From Luzula sylvatica (taxonomy: Eukaryota > Streptophyta > Magnoliopsida > Poales > Juncaceae): a DNA stretch of 64,000 nucleotides. Numbering within the stretch: position 1 is the stretch's first letter; the number at the start of each line of letters is the position of its first letter. The stretch lies in contig OX326960.1 in the NCBI GenBank assembly GCA_946800325.1, forward strand, positions 20,664,393-20,728,392, given 5' to 3'. The notes beneath the pieces were generated by a model. It ran no database searches and was not told the DNA's origin. It worked only from the letters and a program-made list of their open reading frames with translations. Shown here in pieces: positions 41,720 through 54,384 of the stretch. The position numbers and the translations under genes are program-made.

Positions 41720-44700
41720 TCAAAACAAGATTTTTTAACGCTTTGAGGAGTTCAAATAACATGTTTTCAGATCATTTGTATCGTATCTTTTAGTACATAA
41801 CTTTTCACCAAATTTCACAAACACTAAGAAAGTTTGTTTTTCGATTCAAAACAAGATTTTAACGCTTTGAGGAGTTCAAATAACGTGTTTCTAGATCATT
41901 TGTATCGTACCTTTTAGTACATAACTTTTCACCAAATTTCACAAACACTAAGAAAGTTTGTTTTTCGATTCAAAACAAGATTTTAACGCTTTGAGGAGTT
42001 CAAATAACATTGTTTTAGATCATTTGTATCAGATCTTTTATTACATAACTTTTCACCAAATTTCACAAACACTAAGAAAGTTTGTTTTTCGATTCAAAAC
42101 TAGATTTTAACGCTTTGAGGAGTTCAAATAACATGTTTTCAGATCATTTGTATCGTATCTTTTAGTACATAACTTTTCACCCAATTTCACAAACACTAAG
42201 AAAGTTTGTTTTTCGATTCAAAACAAGATTTTAATGCTTTGAGGAGTTCAAATAACATGTTTTCAGATCATTTGTATCGTATCTTTTAGTACATAACTTT
42301 TCACCAAATTTCACAAACACCAAAAAAGTTTGTTTTTCGATTCAAAACAAGATTTTAACGCTTTGAGGAGTTCAAATAACGTGTTTCTAGATCATTTGTA
42401 TCGTATCTTTTACTACATAACTTTTCAACAAATTTCACAAACACTAAGAAAGTTTGTTTTTCGATTCAAAACAAGATTTTAACGCTTTGAGGAGTTCAAA
42501 TAACATGTTTCTAGATCATTTGTATCGTATCTTTTACTACATGACTTTTCACCAAATTTCACAAACACTAAGCAAGTTTGTTTTTCGATTCAAAACAAGA
42601 TTTTAACGCTTTGAGGAGTTCAAATAACGTGTTTCTAGATCATTTGTATCGTATCTTTTACTACATAACTTTTCACCAAATTTCACAAGCACTAAGAAAG
42701 TTTGTTTCTCGACTCAAAACAAACTTTCAACGCTTTGAGGAGTTCAAATGACGTGTTTTTAGATCATTTGTATCGTATCTTTTAGTACATAACTCTTCAC
42801 CCAATTTCACAAATACTAGGAAAGTTTGTTTTTCGATTCAAAACGAGATTTTAACGCTTTGAGGAGTACAAATAACATGTTTTTAGATCATTTGTATCGT
42901 ATCTTTTAGTACATAACTTTTCACCAAATTTCACACACACCAAGAAAGTTTGTTTTTCGATTCAAAACAAGATTTTAACGCTTTGGGGAGTTCAAATAAC
43001 GTGTTTCTAGATCATTTGTATCGTATCTTTTAGTACATAACTTTTCACCAAATTTCACAAACACTAAGAAAGTTTGTTTCTCGACTCAAAACAAACTTTC
43101 AACGCTTTGAGGAGTTCAAATGACGTGTTTTTAGATCATTTGTATCGTATCTTTTACTACATGAGTTTTCACCAAATTTCACAAACACTAAGAAAGTTTG
43201 TTTTTCGATTCAAAACAAACTTTCAACGTTTTGAGGAGTTCAAATGACGTGTTTTTAGATCATTTGTATCGTATCTTTTACTACATAAGTTTTCACCGAA
43301 TTTCACAAACACTAAGAAAGTTTGTTTTTCGATTTCAAAACCACATTTTAACGCTTTGAGGAGTTCAAATAACGTGTTTTTAGATCATTTGTATCGTATC
43401 TTTTAGTACATAACTCTTCACCCAATTTCACAGACACTAGGAAAGTTTGTTTTTCGATTCAAAACAAGATTTTAACGCTTTGAGGAGTACAAATAACATG
43501 TTTTTAGATCATTTGTATCGTATCTTTTACTACATAAGTTTTCACCAAATTTCACAAACACCAAGAAAGTTTGTTTTTCGATTCAAAACAAGATTTTAAC
43601 GCTTTGGGGAGTTCAAATAACGTGTTTCTAGATCATTTGTATCGTATCTTTTAGTACATAACTTTTCACCAAATTTCACAAACACTAAGAAAGTTTGTTT
43701 CTCGACTCAAAACAAACTTTCAACGCTTTGAGGAGTTCAAATGACTTGTTTTTAGATCATTTGTATCGTATCTTTTACTACATAAGTTTTCACCAAATTT
43801 CACAAACACTAAGAAAGTTTGTTTTTCGATTTCAAAACCACATTTTAACGCTTTGAGGAGTTCAAATAACGTGTTTTTCGATCATTTGTATCGTATCTTT
43901 TAGTACATAACTCTTCACCCAATTTCACAAATACTAGGAAAGTTTGTTTTTCGATTCAAAACGAGATTTTAACGCTTTGAGGAGTACAAATAACATGTTT
44001 TTAGATCATTTGTATCGTATCTTTTAGTACATAACTTTTCACCAAATTTCACAAACACCAAGAAAGTTTGTTTTTCGATTCAAAACAAGATTTTAACGCT
44101 TTGGGGAGTTCAAATAACGTGTTTCTAGATCATTTGTATCGTATCTTTTAGTACATAACTTTTCACCAAATTTCACAAACACTAAGAAAGTTTGTTTTTC
44201 GATTCAAAACAAGATTTTAACGCTTTGAGGAGTTCAAATAACGTGTTTCTAGATCATTTGTATCGTACCTTTTAGTACATAACTTTTCACCAAATTTCAC
44301 AAACACTAAGAAAGTTTGTTTTTCGATTCAAAACAAGATTTTAACGCTTTGAGGAGTTCAAATAACATATTTTAGATCATTTGTATCAGATCTTTTAGTA
44401 CATAACTTTTCACCAAATTTCACAAATACTAAGAAAGTTTGTTTTTCGATTCAAAACTAGATTTTAACGCTTTGAGGAGTTCAAATAACTTGTTTTTAGA
44501 TCATTTGTATCGTATCTTTTAGTACATAACTTTTCACCCAATTTCACAAACACTAAGAAAGTTTGTTTTTCGATTCAAAACAAGATTTTAATGCTTTGAG
44601 GAGTTCAAATAACATGTTTTCAGATCATTTGTATCGTATCTTTTAGTACATAACTTTTCACCAAATTTCACAAACACTAAGAAAGTTTGTTTTTCGATTC

Positions 44701-45070
44701 AAAACAAGATTTTAACGCTTTGAGGAGTTCAAATAACGTGTTTCTAGATCATTTGTATCGTACCTTTTAGTACATAACTTTTCACCAAATTTCACAAACA
44801 CTAAGAAAGTTTGTTTTTCGATTCAAAACAAGATTTTAACGCTTTGAGGAGTTCAAATAACTTGTTTTTTGATCATTTGTATCAGATATTTTAGTACATA
44901 ACTTTTCACCAAATTTCACAAATACTAAGAAAGTTTGTTTTTCGATTCAAAACTAGATTTTAACGCTTTGAGGAGTTCAAATAACTTGTTTTTAGATCAT
45001 TTGTATCGTATCTTTTAGTACATAACTTTTCACCAAATTTCACAAACACTAAGAAAGTTTGTTTTTCGAT
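41720..45070 (+). repeat. C block, 27 monomers, 1-bp deletion (3351 bp)
   Basis: Standard C order. The m17 monomer reads aacatattttagatc near 44366 in place of aacatgtttttagatc, which accounts for the single missing base. Its m10 keeps aacgcttt (43476), and its m20 keeps aagaaagtttg. In both features it differs from the C block at 48673, so it is not the nearest relative of its neighbour. Confidence 0.9.
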
Positions 45071-47802
45071 TCAAAACAAGATTTTTTAACGCTTTGAGGA
45101 GTTCAAATAACATGTTTTCAGATCATTTGTATCGTATCTTTTAGTACATAACTTTTCACCAAATTTCACAAACACTAAGAAAGTTTGTTTTTCGATTCAA
45201 AACAAGATTTTAACGCTTTGAGGAGTTCAAATAACATGTTTTTAGATCATTTGTATCAGATATTTTAGTACATAACTTTTCACCAAATTTCACAAATACT
45301 AAGAAAGTTTGTTTTTCGATTCAAAACTAGATTTTAACGCTTTGAGGAGTTCAAATAACATGTTTTTAGATCATTTGTATCGTATCTTTTAGTACATAAC
45401 TTTTCACCCAATTTCACAAACACTAAGAAAGTTTGTTTTTCGATTCAAAACATGATTTTAATGCTTTGAGGAGTTCAAATAACATGTTTTCAGATCATTT
45501 GTATCGTATCTTTTAGTACATAACTTTTCACCAAATTTCACAAACACCAAAAAAGTTTGTTTTTCGATTCAAAACAAGATTTTAACGCTTTGAGGAGTTC
45601 AAATAACGTGTTTCTAGATCATTTGTATCGTATCTTTTACTACATAACTTTTCAACAAATTTCACAAACACTAAGAAAGTTTGTTTTTCGATTCAAAACA
45701 AGATTTTAACGCTTTGAGGAGTTCAAATAACATGTTTTTAGATCATTTGTATCATATCTTTTAGTACATAACTTTTCACCAAATTTCACAAACACTAAGC
45801 AAGTTTGTTTTTCGATTCAAAACAAGATTTTAACGCTTTGAGGAGTTCAAATAACGTGTTTCAGGATCATTTGTATCGTATCTTTTACTACATAACTTTT
45901 CACCAAATTTCACAAACACTAAGAAAGTTTGTTTTTCGATTCAAAACAAACTTTCAACGTTTTGAGGAGTTCAAATGACGTGTTTTTAGATCATTTGTAT
46001 CGTATCTTTTACTACATAAGTTTTCACCGAATTTCACAAACACTAAGAAAGTTTGTTTTTCGATTTCAAAACCACATTTTAACGCTTTGAGGAGTTCAAA
46101 TAACGTGTTTTTAGATCATTTGTATCGTATCTTTTAGTACATAACTCTTCACCCAATTTCACAGACACTAGGAAAGTTTGTTTTTCGATTCAAAACAAGA
46201 TTTTAACGCTTTGAGGAGTACAAATAACATGTTTTTAGATCATTTGTATCGTATCTTTTACTACATAAGTTTTCACCAAATTTCACAAACACCAAGAAAG
46301 TTTGTTTTTCGATTCAAAACAAGATTTTAACGCTTTGGGGAGTTCAAATAACGTGTTTCTAGATCATTTGTATCGTATCTTTTAGTACATAACTTTTCAC
46401 CAAATTTCACAAACACTAAGAAAGTTTGTTTCTCGACTCAAAACAAACTTTCAACGCTTTGAGGAGTTCAAATGACTTGTTTTTAGATCATTTGTATCGT
46501 ATCTTTTACTACATAAGTTTTCACCAAATTTCACAAACACTAAGAAAGTTTGTTTTTCGATTTCAAAACCACATTTTAACGCTTTGAGGAGTTCAAATAA
46601 CGTGTTTTTCGATCATTTGTATCGTATCTTTTAGTACATAACTCTTCACCCAATTTCACAAATACTAGGAAAGTTTGTTTTTCGATTCAAAACGAGATTT
46701 TAACGCTTTGAGGAGTACAAATAACATGTTTTTAGATCATTTGTATCGTATCTTTTAGTACATAACTTTTCACCAAATTTCACAAACACCAAGAAAGTTT
46801 GTTTTTCGATTCAAAACAAGATTTTAACGCTTTGGGGAGTTCAAATAACGTGTTTCTAGATCATTTGTATCGTATCTTTTAGTACATAACTTTTCACCAA
46901 ATTTCACAAACACTAAGAAAGTTTGTTTTTCGATTCAAAACAAGATTTTAACGCTTTGAGGAGTTCAAATAACGTGTTTCTAGATCATTTGTATCGTACC
47001 TTTTAGTACATAACTTTTCACCAAATTTCACAAACACTAAGAAAGTTTGTTTTTCGATTCAAAACAAGATTTTAACGCTTTGAGGAGTTCAAATAACATG
47101 TTTTTAGATCATTTGTATCAGATCTTTTAGTACATAACTTTTCACCAAATTTCACAAATACTAAGAAAGTTTGTTTTTCGATTCAAAACTAGATTTTAAC
47201 GCTTTGAGGAGTTCAAATAACTTGTTTTTAGATCATTTGTATCGTATCTTTTAGTACATAACTTTTCACCCAATTTCACAAACACTAAGAAAGTTTGTTT
47301 TTCGATTCAAAACAAGATTTTAATGCTTTGAGGAGTTCAAATAACATGTTTTCAGATCATTTGTATCGTATCTTTTAGTACATAACTTTTCACCAAATTT
47401 CACAAACACTAAGAAAGTTTGTTTTTCGATTCAAAACAAGATTTTAACGCTTTGAGGAGTTCAAATAACGTGTTTCTAGATCATTTGTATCGTACCTTTT
47501 AGTACATAACTTTTCACCAAATTTCACAAACACTAAGAAAGTTTGTTTTTCGATTCAAAACAAGATTTTAACGCTTTGAGGAGTTCAAATAACTTGTTTT
47601 TTGATCATTTGTATCAGATATTTTAGTACATAACTTTTCACCAAATTTCACAAATACTAAGAAAGTTTGTTTTTCGATTCAAAACTAGATTTTAACGCTT
47701 TGAGGAGTTCAAATAACTTGTTTTTAGATCATTTGTATCGTATCTTTTAGTACATAACTTTTCACCAAATTTCACAAACACTAAGAAAGTTTGTTTTTCG
47801 AT
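45071..47802 (+). repeat. A block, 22-monomer HOR unit (2732 bp)
   Basis: A complete m1 to m22 run followed by B. It lacks the gaggactt and aactcttt variants of the A blocks at 28432 and 38118, and its m20 has aagaaagtttg. Confidence 0.9.
46935..47058 (+). repeat. Representative 124-bp monomer (type m16)
   Basis: This copy is close to the overall consensus and is used here as the reference monomer. Counted by eye, the consensus has 20 C and 16 G in 124 bp (29% G+C) and four CpG sites, at monomer positions 18, 39, 61 and 121. Almost every copy has one GATC near position 49, so Sau3AI/DpnII-type enzymes would give a 124-bp ladder. Rare losses are at about 15444 (agttcattt), 39782 (atatcattt) and 40529 (agattattt). 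Main variable positions are the five bases after tcaaa (acaag, actag, acatg, acgag, aaact), aacg/aatg, gagg/gggg, the cgtg/catg/cttg block with its T-tract, gtatc/gtacc/agata/catatc, agtac/actac, caccaaa/cacccaa/caccgaa/caacaaa and aacactaag/aatactaag/aacaccaag. Confidence 0.95.
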
Positions 47803-48672
47803 TCAAAACAAGATTATTTAACGCTTTGAGGAGTTCAAATAACATGTTTTCAGATCATTTGTATCGTATCTTTTAGTACATAACTTTTCACCAAATTTCA
47901 CAAACACTAAGAAAGTTTGTTTTTCGATTCAAAACAAGATTTTAACGCTTTGAGGAGTTCAAATAACATGTTTTTAGATCATTTGTATCAGATATTTTAG
48001 TACATAACTTTTCACCAAATTTCACAAATACTAAGAAAGTTTGTTTTTCGATTCAAAACTAGATTTTAACGCTTTGAGGAGTTCAAATAACATGTTTTTA
48101 GATCATTTGTATCGTATCTTTTAGTACATAACTTTTCACCCAATTTCACAAACACTAAGAAAGTTTGTTTTTCGATTCAAAACATGATTTTAATGCTTTG
48201 AGGAGTTCAAATAACATGTTTTCAGATCATTTGTATCGTATCTTTTAGTACATAACTTTTCACCAAATTTCACAAACACCAAAAAAGTTTGTTTTTCGAT
48301 TCAAAACAAGATTTTAACGCTTTGAGGAGTTCAAATAACGTGTTTCTAGATCATTTGTATCGTATCTTTTACTACATAACTTTTCAACAAATTTCACAAA
48401 CACTAAGAAAGTTTGTTTTTCGATTCAAAACAAGATTTTAACGCTTTGAGGAGTTCAAATAACATGTTTTTAGATCATTTGTATCAGATATTTTAGTACA
48501 TAACTTTTCACCAAATTTCACAAATACTAAGAAAGTTTGTTTTTCGATTCAAAACTAGATTTTAACGCTTTGAGGAGTTCAAATAACTTGTTTTTAGATC
48601 ATTTGTATCGTATCTTTTAGTACATAACTTTTCACCAAATTTCACAAACACTAAGAAAGTTTGTTTTTCGAT
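47803..48672 (+). repeat. B block, 7-monomer HOR unit (870 bp), m1 with an internal T-to-A
   Basis: Standard B order. The m1 landmark reads gattatttaacg (A at 47816) in place of gattttttaacg, so a search for the exact insertion would miss this block although the 2-bp insertion is present. Confidence 0.9.
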
Positions 48673-51600
48673 TCAAAACAAGATTTTTTAACGCTTTGAG
48701 GAGTTCAAATAACATGTTTTCAGATCATTTGTATCGTATCTTTTAGTACATAACTTTTCACCAAATTTCACAAACACTAAGAAAGTTTGTTTTTCGATTC
48801 AAAACAAGATTTTAACGCTTTGAGGAGTTCAAATAACGTGTTTCTAGATCATTTGTATCGTACCTTTTAGTACATAACTTTTCACCAAATTTCACAAACA
48901 CTAAGAAAGTTTGTTTTTCGATTCAAAACAAGATTTTAACGCTTTGAGGAGTTCAAATAACATTGTTTTAGATCATTTGTATCAGATCTTTTATTACATA
49001 ACTTTTCACCAAATTTCACAAACACTAAGAAAGTTTGTTTTTCGATTCAAAACTAGATTTTAACGCTTTGAGGAGTTCAAATAACATGTTTTCAGATCAT
49101 TTGTATCGTATCTTTTAGTACATAACTTTTCACCCAATTTCACAAACACTAAGAAAGTTTGTTTTTCGATTCAAAACAAGATTTTAATGCTTTGAGGAGT
49201 TCAAATAACATGTTTTCAGATCATTTGTATCGTATCTTTTAGTACATAACTTTTCACCAAATTTCACAAACACCAAAAAAGTTTGTTTTTCGATTCAAAA
49301 CAAGATTTTAACGCTTTGAGGAGTTCAAATAACGTGTTTCTAGATCATTTGTATCGTATCTTTTACTACATAACTTTTCAACAAATTTCACAAACACTAA
49401 GAAAGTTTGTTTTTCGATTCAAAACAAGATTTTAACGCTTTGAGGAGTTCAAATAACATGTTTCTAGATCATTTGTATCGTATCTTTTACTACATGACTT
49501 TTCACCAAATTTCACAAACACTAAGCAAGTTTGTTTTTCGATTCAAAACAAGATTTTAACGCTTTGAGGAGTTCAAATAACGTGTTTCTAGATCATTTGT
49601 ATCGTATCTTTTACTACATAACTTTTCACCAAATTTCACAAGCACTAAGAAAGTTTGTTTCTCGACTCAAAACAAACTTTCAACGCTTTGAGGAGTTCAA
49701 ATGACGTGTTTTTAGATCATTTGTATCGTATCTTTTAGTACATAACTCTTCACCCAATTTCACAAATACTAGGAAAGTTTGTTTTTCGATTCAAAACGAG
49801 ATTTTAACGCTTTGAGGAGTACAAATAACATGTTTTTAGATCATTTGTATCGTATCTTTTAGTACATAACTTTTCACCAAATTTCACACACACCAAGAAA
49901 GTTTGTTTTTCGATTCAAAACAAGATTTTAACGCTTTGGGGAGTTCAAATAACGTGTTTCTAGATCATTTGTATCGTATCTTTTAGTACATAACTTTTCA
50001 CCAAATTTCACAAACACTAAGAAAGTTTGTTTCTCGACTCAAAACAAACTTTCAACGCTTTGAGGAGTTCAAATGACGTGTTTTTAGATCATTTGTATCG
50101 TATCTTTTACTACATGAGTTTTCACCAAATTTCACAAACACTAAGAAAGTTTGTTTTTCGATTCAAAACAAACTTTCAACGTTTTGAGGAGTTCAAATGA
50201 CGTGTTTTTAGATCATTTGTATCGTATCTTTTACTACATAAGTTTTCACCGAATTTCACAAACACTAAGAAAGTTTGTTTTTCGATTTCAAAACCACATT
50301 TTAACGCTTTGAGGAGTTCAAATAACGTGTTTTTAGATCATTTGTATCGTATCTTTTAGTACATAACTCTTCACCCAATTTCACAGACACTAGGAAAGTT
50401 TGTTTTTCGATTCAAAACAAGATTTTAATGCTTTGAGGAGTACAAATAACATGTTTTTAGATCATTTGTATCGTATCTTTTACTACATAAGTTTTCACCA
50501 AATTTCACAAACACCAAGAAAGTTTGTTTTTCGATTCAAAACAAGATTTTAACGCTTTGGGGAGTTCAAATAACGTGTTTCTAGATCATTTGTATCGTAT
50601 CTTTTAGTACATAACTTTTCACCAAATTTCACAAACACTAAGAAAGTTTGTTTCTCGACTCAAAACAAACTTTCAACGCTTTGAGGAGTTCAAATGACTT
50701 GTTTTTAGATCATTTGTATCGTATCTTTTACTACATAAGTTTTCACCAAATTTCACAAACACTAAGAAAGTTTGTTTTTCGATTTCAAAACCACATTTTA
50801 ACGCTTTGAGGAGTTCAAATAACGTGTTTTTCGATCATTTGTATCGTATCTTTTAGTACATAACTCTTCACCCAATTTCACAAATACTAGGAAAGTTTGT
50901 TTTTCGATTCAAAACGAGATTTTAACGCTTTGAGGAGTACAAATAACATGTTTTTAGATCATTTGTAACGTATCTTTTAGTACATAACTTTTCACCAAAT
51001 TTCACAAACACCAAGAAAGTTTGTTTTTCGATTCAAAACAAGATTTTAACGCTTTGGGGAGTTCAAATAACGTGTTTCTAGATCATTTGTATCGTATCTT
51101 TTAGTACATAACTTTTCACCAAATTTCACAAACACTAAGAAAGTTTGTTTTTCGATTCAAAACAAGATTTTAACGCTTTGAGGAGTTCAAATAACGTGTT
51201 TCTAGATCATTTGTATCGTACCTTTTAGTACATAACTTTTCACCAAATTTCACAAACACTAAGAAAGTTTGTTTTTCGATTCAAAACAAGATTTTAACGC
51301 TTTGAGGAGTTCAAATAACATGTTTTTAGATCATTTGTATCAGATCTTTTAGTACATAACTTTTCACCAAAATTCACAAATACTAAGAAAGTTTGTTTTT
51401 CGATTCAAAACTAGATTTTAACGCTTTGAGGAGTTCAAATAACTTGTTTTTAGATCATTTGTATCGTATCTTTTAGTACATAACTTTTCACCCAATTTCA
51501 CAAACACTAAGAAAGTTTGTTTTTCGATTCAAAACAAGATTTTAATGCTTTGAGGAGTTCAAATAACATGTTTTCAGATCATTTGTATCGTATCTTTTAG

Positions 51601-52024
51601 TACATAACTTTTCACCAAATTTCACAAACACTAAGAAAGTTTGTTTTTCGATTCAAAACAAGATTTTAACGCTTTGAGGAGTTCAAATAACGTGTTTCTA
51701 GATCATTTGTATCGTACCTTTTAGTACATAACTTTTCACCAAATTTCACAAACACTAAGAAAATTTGTTTTTCGATTCAAAACAAGATTTTAACGCTTTG
51801 AGGAGTTCAAATAACTTGTTTTTTGATCATTTGTATCAGATATTTTAGTACATAACTTTTCACCAAATTTCACAAATACTAAGAAAGTTTGTTTTTCGAT
51901 TCAAAACTAGATTTTAACGCTTTGAGGAGTTCAAATAACTTGTTTTTAGATCATTTGTATCGTATCTTTTAGTACATAACTTTTCACCAAATTTCACAAA
52001 CACTAAGAAAGTTTGTTTTTCGAT
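48673..52024 (+). repeat. C block, 27-monomer HOR unit (3352 bp)
   Basis: Standard C order. It carries aatgcttt in m10 (50429), shared with the C blocks at 13408 and 32034. Its m14 has gtaacg (A at 50968), a change seen again only at 54569, exactly 3601 bp away. A private caccaaaattc occurs near 51371. Its part from m13 onward (50784) is the left end of the 3601-bp duplication. Confidence 0.9.
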
Positions 52025-54384
52025 TCAAAACAAGATTTTTTAACGCTTTGAGGAGTTCAAATAACATGTTTTCAGATCATTTGTATCGTATCTTTTAGTA
52101 CATAACTTTTCACCAAATTTCACAAACACTAAGAAAGTTTGTTTTTCGATTCAAAACAAGATTTTAACGCTTTGAGGAGTTCAAATAACATGTTTTTAGA
52201 TCATTTGTATCAGATATTTTAGTACATAACTTTTCACCAAATTTCACAAATACTAAGAAAGTTTGTTTTTCGATTCAAAACTAGATTTTAACGCTTTGAG
52301 GAGTTCAAATAACATGTTTTTAGATCATTTGTATCGTATCTTTTAGTACATAACTTTTCACCCAATTTCACAAACACTAAGAAAGTTTGTTTTTCGATTC
52401 AAAACATGATTTTAATGCTTTGAGGAGTTCAAATAACATGTTTTCAGATCATTTGTATCGTATCTTTTAGTACATAACTTTTCACCAAATTTCACAAACA
52501 CCAAAAAAGTTTGTTTTTCGATTCAAAACAAGATTTTAACGCTTTGAGGAGTTCAAATAACGTGTTTCTAGATCATTTGTATCGTATCTTTTACTACATA
52601 ACTTTTCAACAAATTTCACAAACACTAAGAAAGTTTGTTTTTCGATTCAAAACAAGATTTTAACGCTTTGAGGAGTTCAAATAACATGTTTTTAGATCAT
52701 TTGTATCATATCTTTTAGTACATAACTTTTCACCAAATTTCACAAACACTAAGCAAGTTTGTTTTTCGATTCAAAACAAGATTTTAACGCTTTGAGGAGT
52801 TCAAATAACGTGTTTCAGGATCATTTGTATCGTATCTTTTACTACATAACTTTTCACCAAATTTCACAAACACTAAGAAAGTTTGTTTTTCGATTCAAAA
52901 CAAACTTTCAACGTTTTGAGGAGTTCAAATGACGTGTTTTTAGATCATTTGTATCGTATCTTTTACTACATAAGTTTTCACCGAATTTCACAAACACTAA
53001 GAAAGTTTGTTTTTCGATTTCAAAACCACATTTTAACGCTTTGAGGAGTTCAAATAACGTGTTTTTAGATCATTTGTATCGTATCTTTTAGTACATAACT
53101 CTTCACCCAATTTCACAGACACTAGGAAAGTTTGTTTTTCGATTCAAAACAAGATTTTAACGCTTTGAGGAGTACAAATAACATGTTTTTAGATCATTTG
53201 TATCGTATCTTTTACTACATAAGTTTTCACCAAATTTCACAAACACCAAGAAAGTTTGTTTTTCGATTCAAAACAAGATTTTAACGCTTTGGGGAGTTCA
53301 AATAACGTGTTTCTAGATCATTTGTATCGTATCTTTTAGTACATAACTTTTCACCAAATTTCACAAACACTAAGAAAGTTTGTTTCTCGACTCAAAACAA
53401 ACTTTCAACGCTTTGAGGAGTTCAAATGACTTGTTTTTAGATCATTTGTATCGTATCTTTTACTACATAAGTTTTCACCAAATTTCACAAACACTAAGAA
53501 AGTTTGTTTTTCGATTTCAAAACCACATTTTAACGCTTTGAGGAGTTCAAATAACGTGTTTTTCGATCATTTGTATCGTATCTTTTAGTACATAACTCTT
53601 CACCCAATTTCACAAATACTAGGAAAGTTTGTTTTTCGATTCAAAACGAGATTTTAACGCTTTGAGGAGTACAAATAACATGTTTTTAGATCATTTGTAT
53701 CGTATCTTTTAGTACATAACTTTTCACCAAATTTCACAAACACCAAGAAAGTTTGTTTTTCGATTCAAAACAAGATTTTAACGCTTTGGGGAGTTCAAAT
53801 AACGTGTTTCTAGATCATTTGTATCGTATCTTTTAGTACATAACTTTTCACCAAATTTCACAAACACTAAGAAAGTTTGTTTTTCGATTCAAAACAAGAT
53901 TTTAACGCTTTGAGGAGTTCAAATAACGTGTTTCTAGATCATTTGTATCGTACCTTTTAGTACATAACTTTTCACCAAATTTCACAAACACTAAGAAAGT
54001 TTGTTTTTCGATTCAAAACAAGATTTTAACGCTTTGAGGAGTTCAAATAACATGTTTTTAGATCATTTGTATCAGATCTTTTAGTACAAAACTTTTCACC
54101 AAATTTCACAAATACTAAGAAAGTTTGTTTTTCGATTCAAAACTAGATTTTAACGCTTTGAGGAGTTCAAATAACTTGTTTTTAGATCATTTGTATCGTA
54201 TCTTTTAGTACATAACTTTTCACCCAATTTCACAAACACTAAGAAAGTTTGTTTTTCGATTCAAAACAAGATTTTAATGCTTTGAGGAGTTCAAATAACA
54301 TGTTTTCAGATCATTTGTATCGTATCTTTTAGTACATAACTTTTCACCAAATTTCACAAACACTAAGAAAGTTTGTTTTTCGAT
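50784..54384 (+). repeat. 3601-bp tandem segmental duplication, left copy
   Basis: 29 monomers: m13 to m22 of a C block plus m1 to m19 of the next block. It carries both diagnostic changes, 50968 (gtaacg) and 54089 (tacaaaac). The caccaaaattc change near 51371 is absent from the right copy (near 54972) and so probably arose after duplication. Confidence 0.88.

Larger units (their letters stand above)
38118..52024 (+). repeat. Two tandem copies of the 56-monomer A-B-C super-unit (6953 + 6954 bp)
   Basis: The m1 landmarks at 38118, 40850, 41720, 45071, 47803, 48673 and 52025 give spacings of 2732, 870, 3351, 2732, 870 and 3352. The A-B-C pattern therefore repeats twice without a break. The only length difference is a 1-bp deletion near 44370. 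A third complete copy is at 28432-35385. Between super-unit copies I saw only scattered single-base differences, whereas the monomers inside one unit differ from each other at many sites. That is the hallmark of a HOR. Confidence 0.9.
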
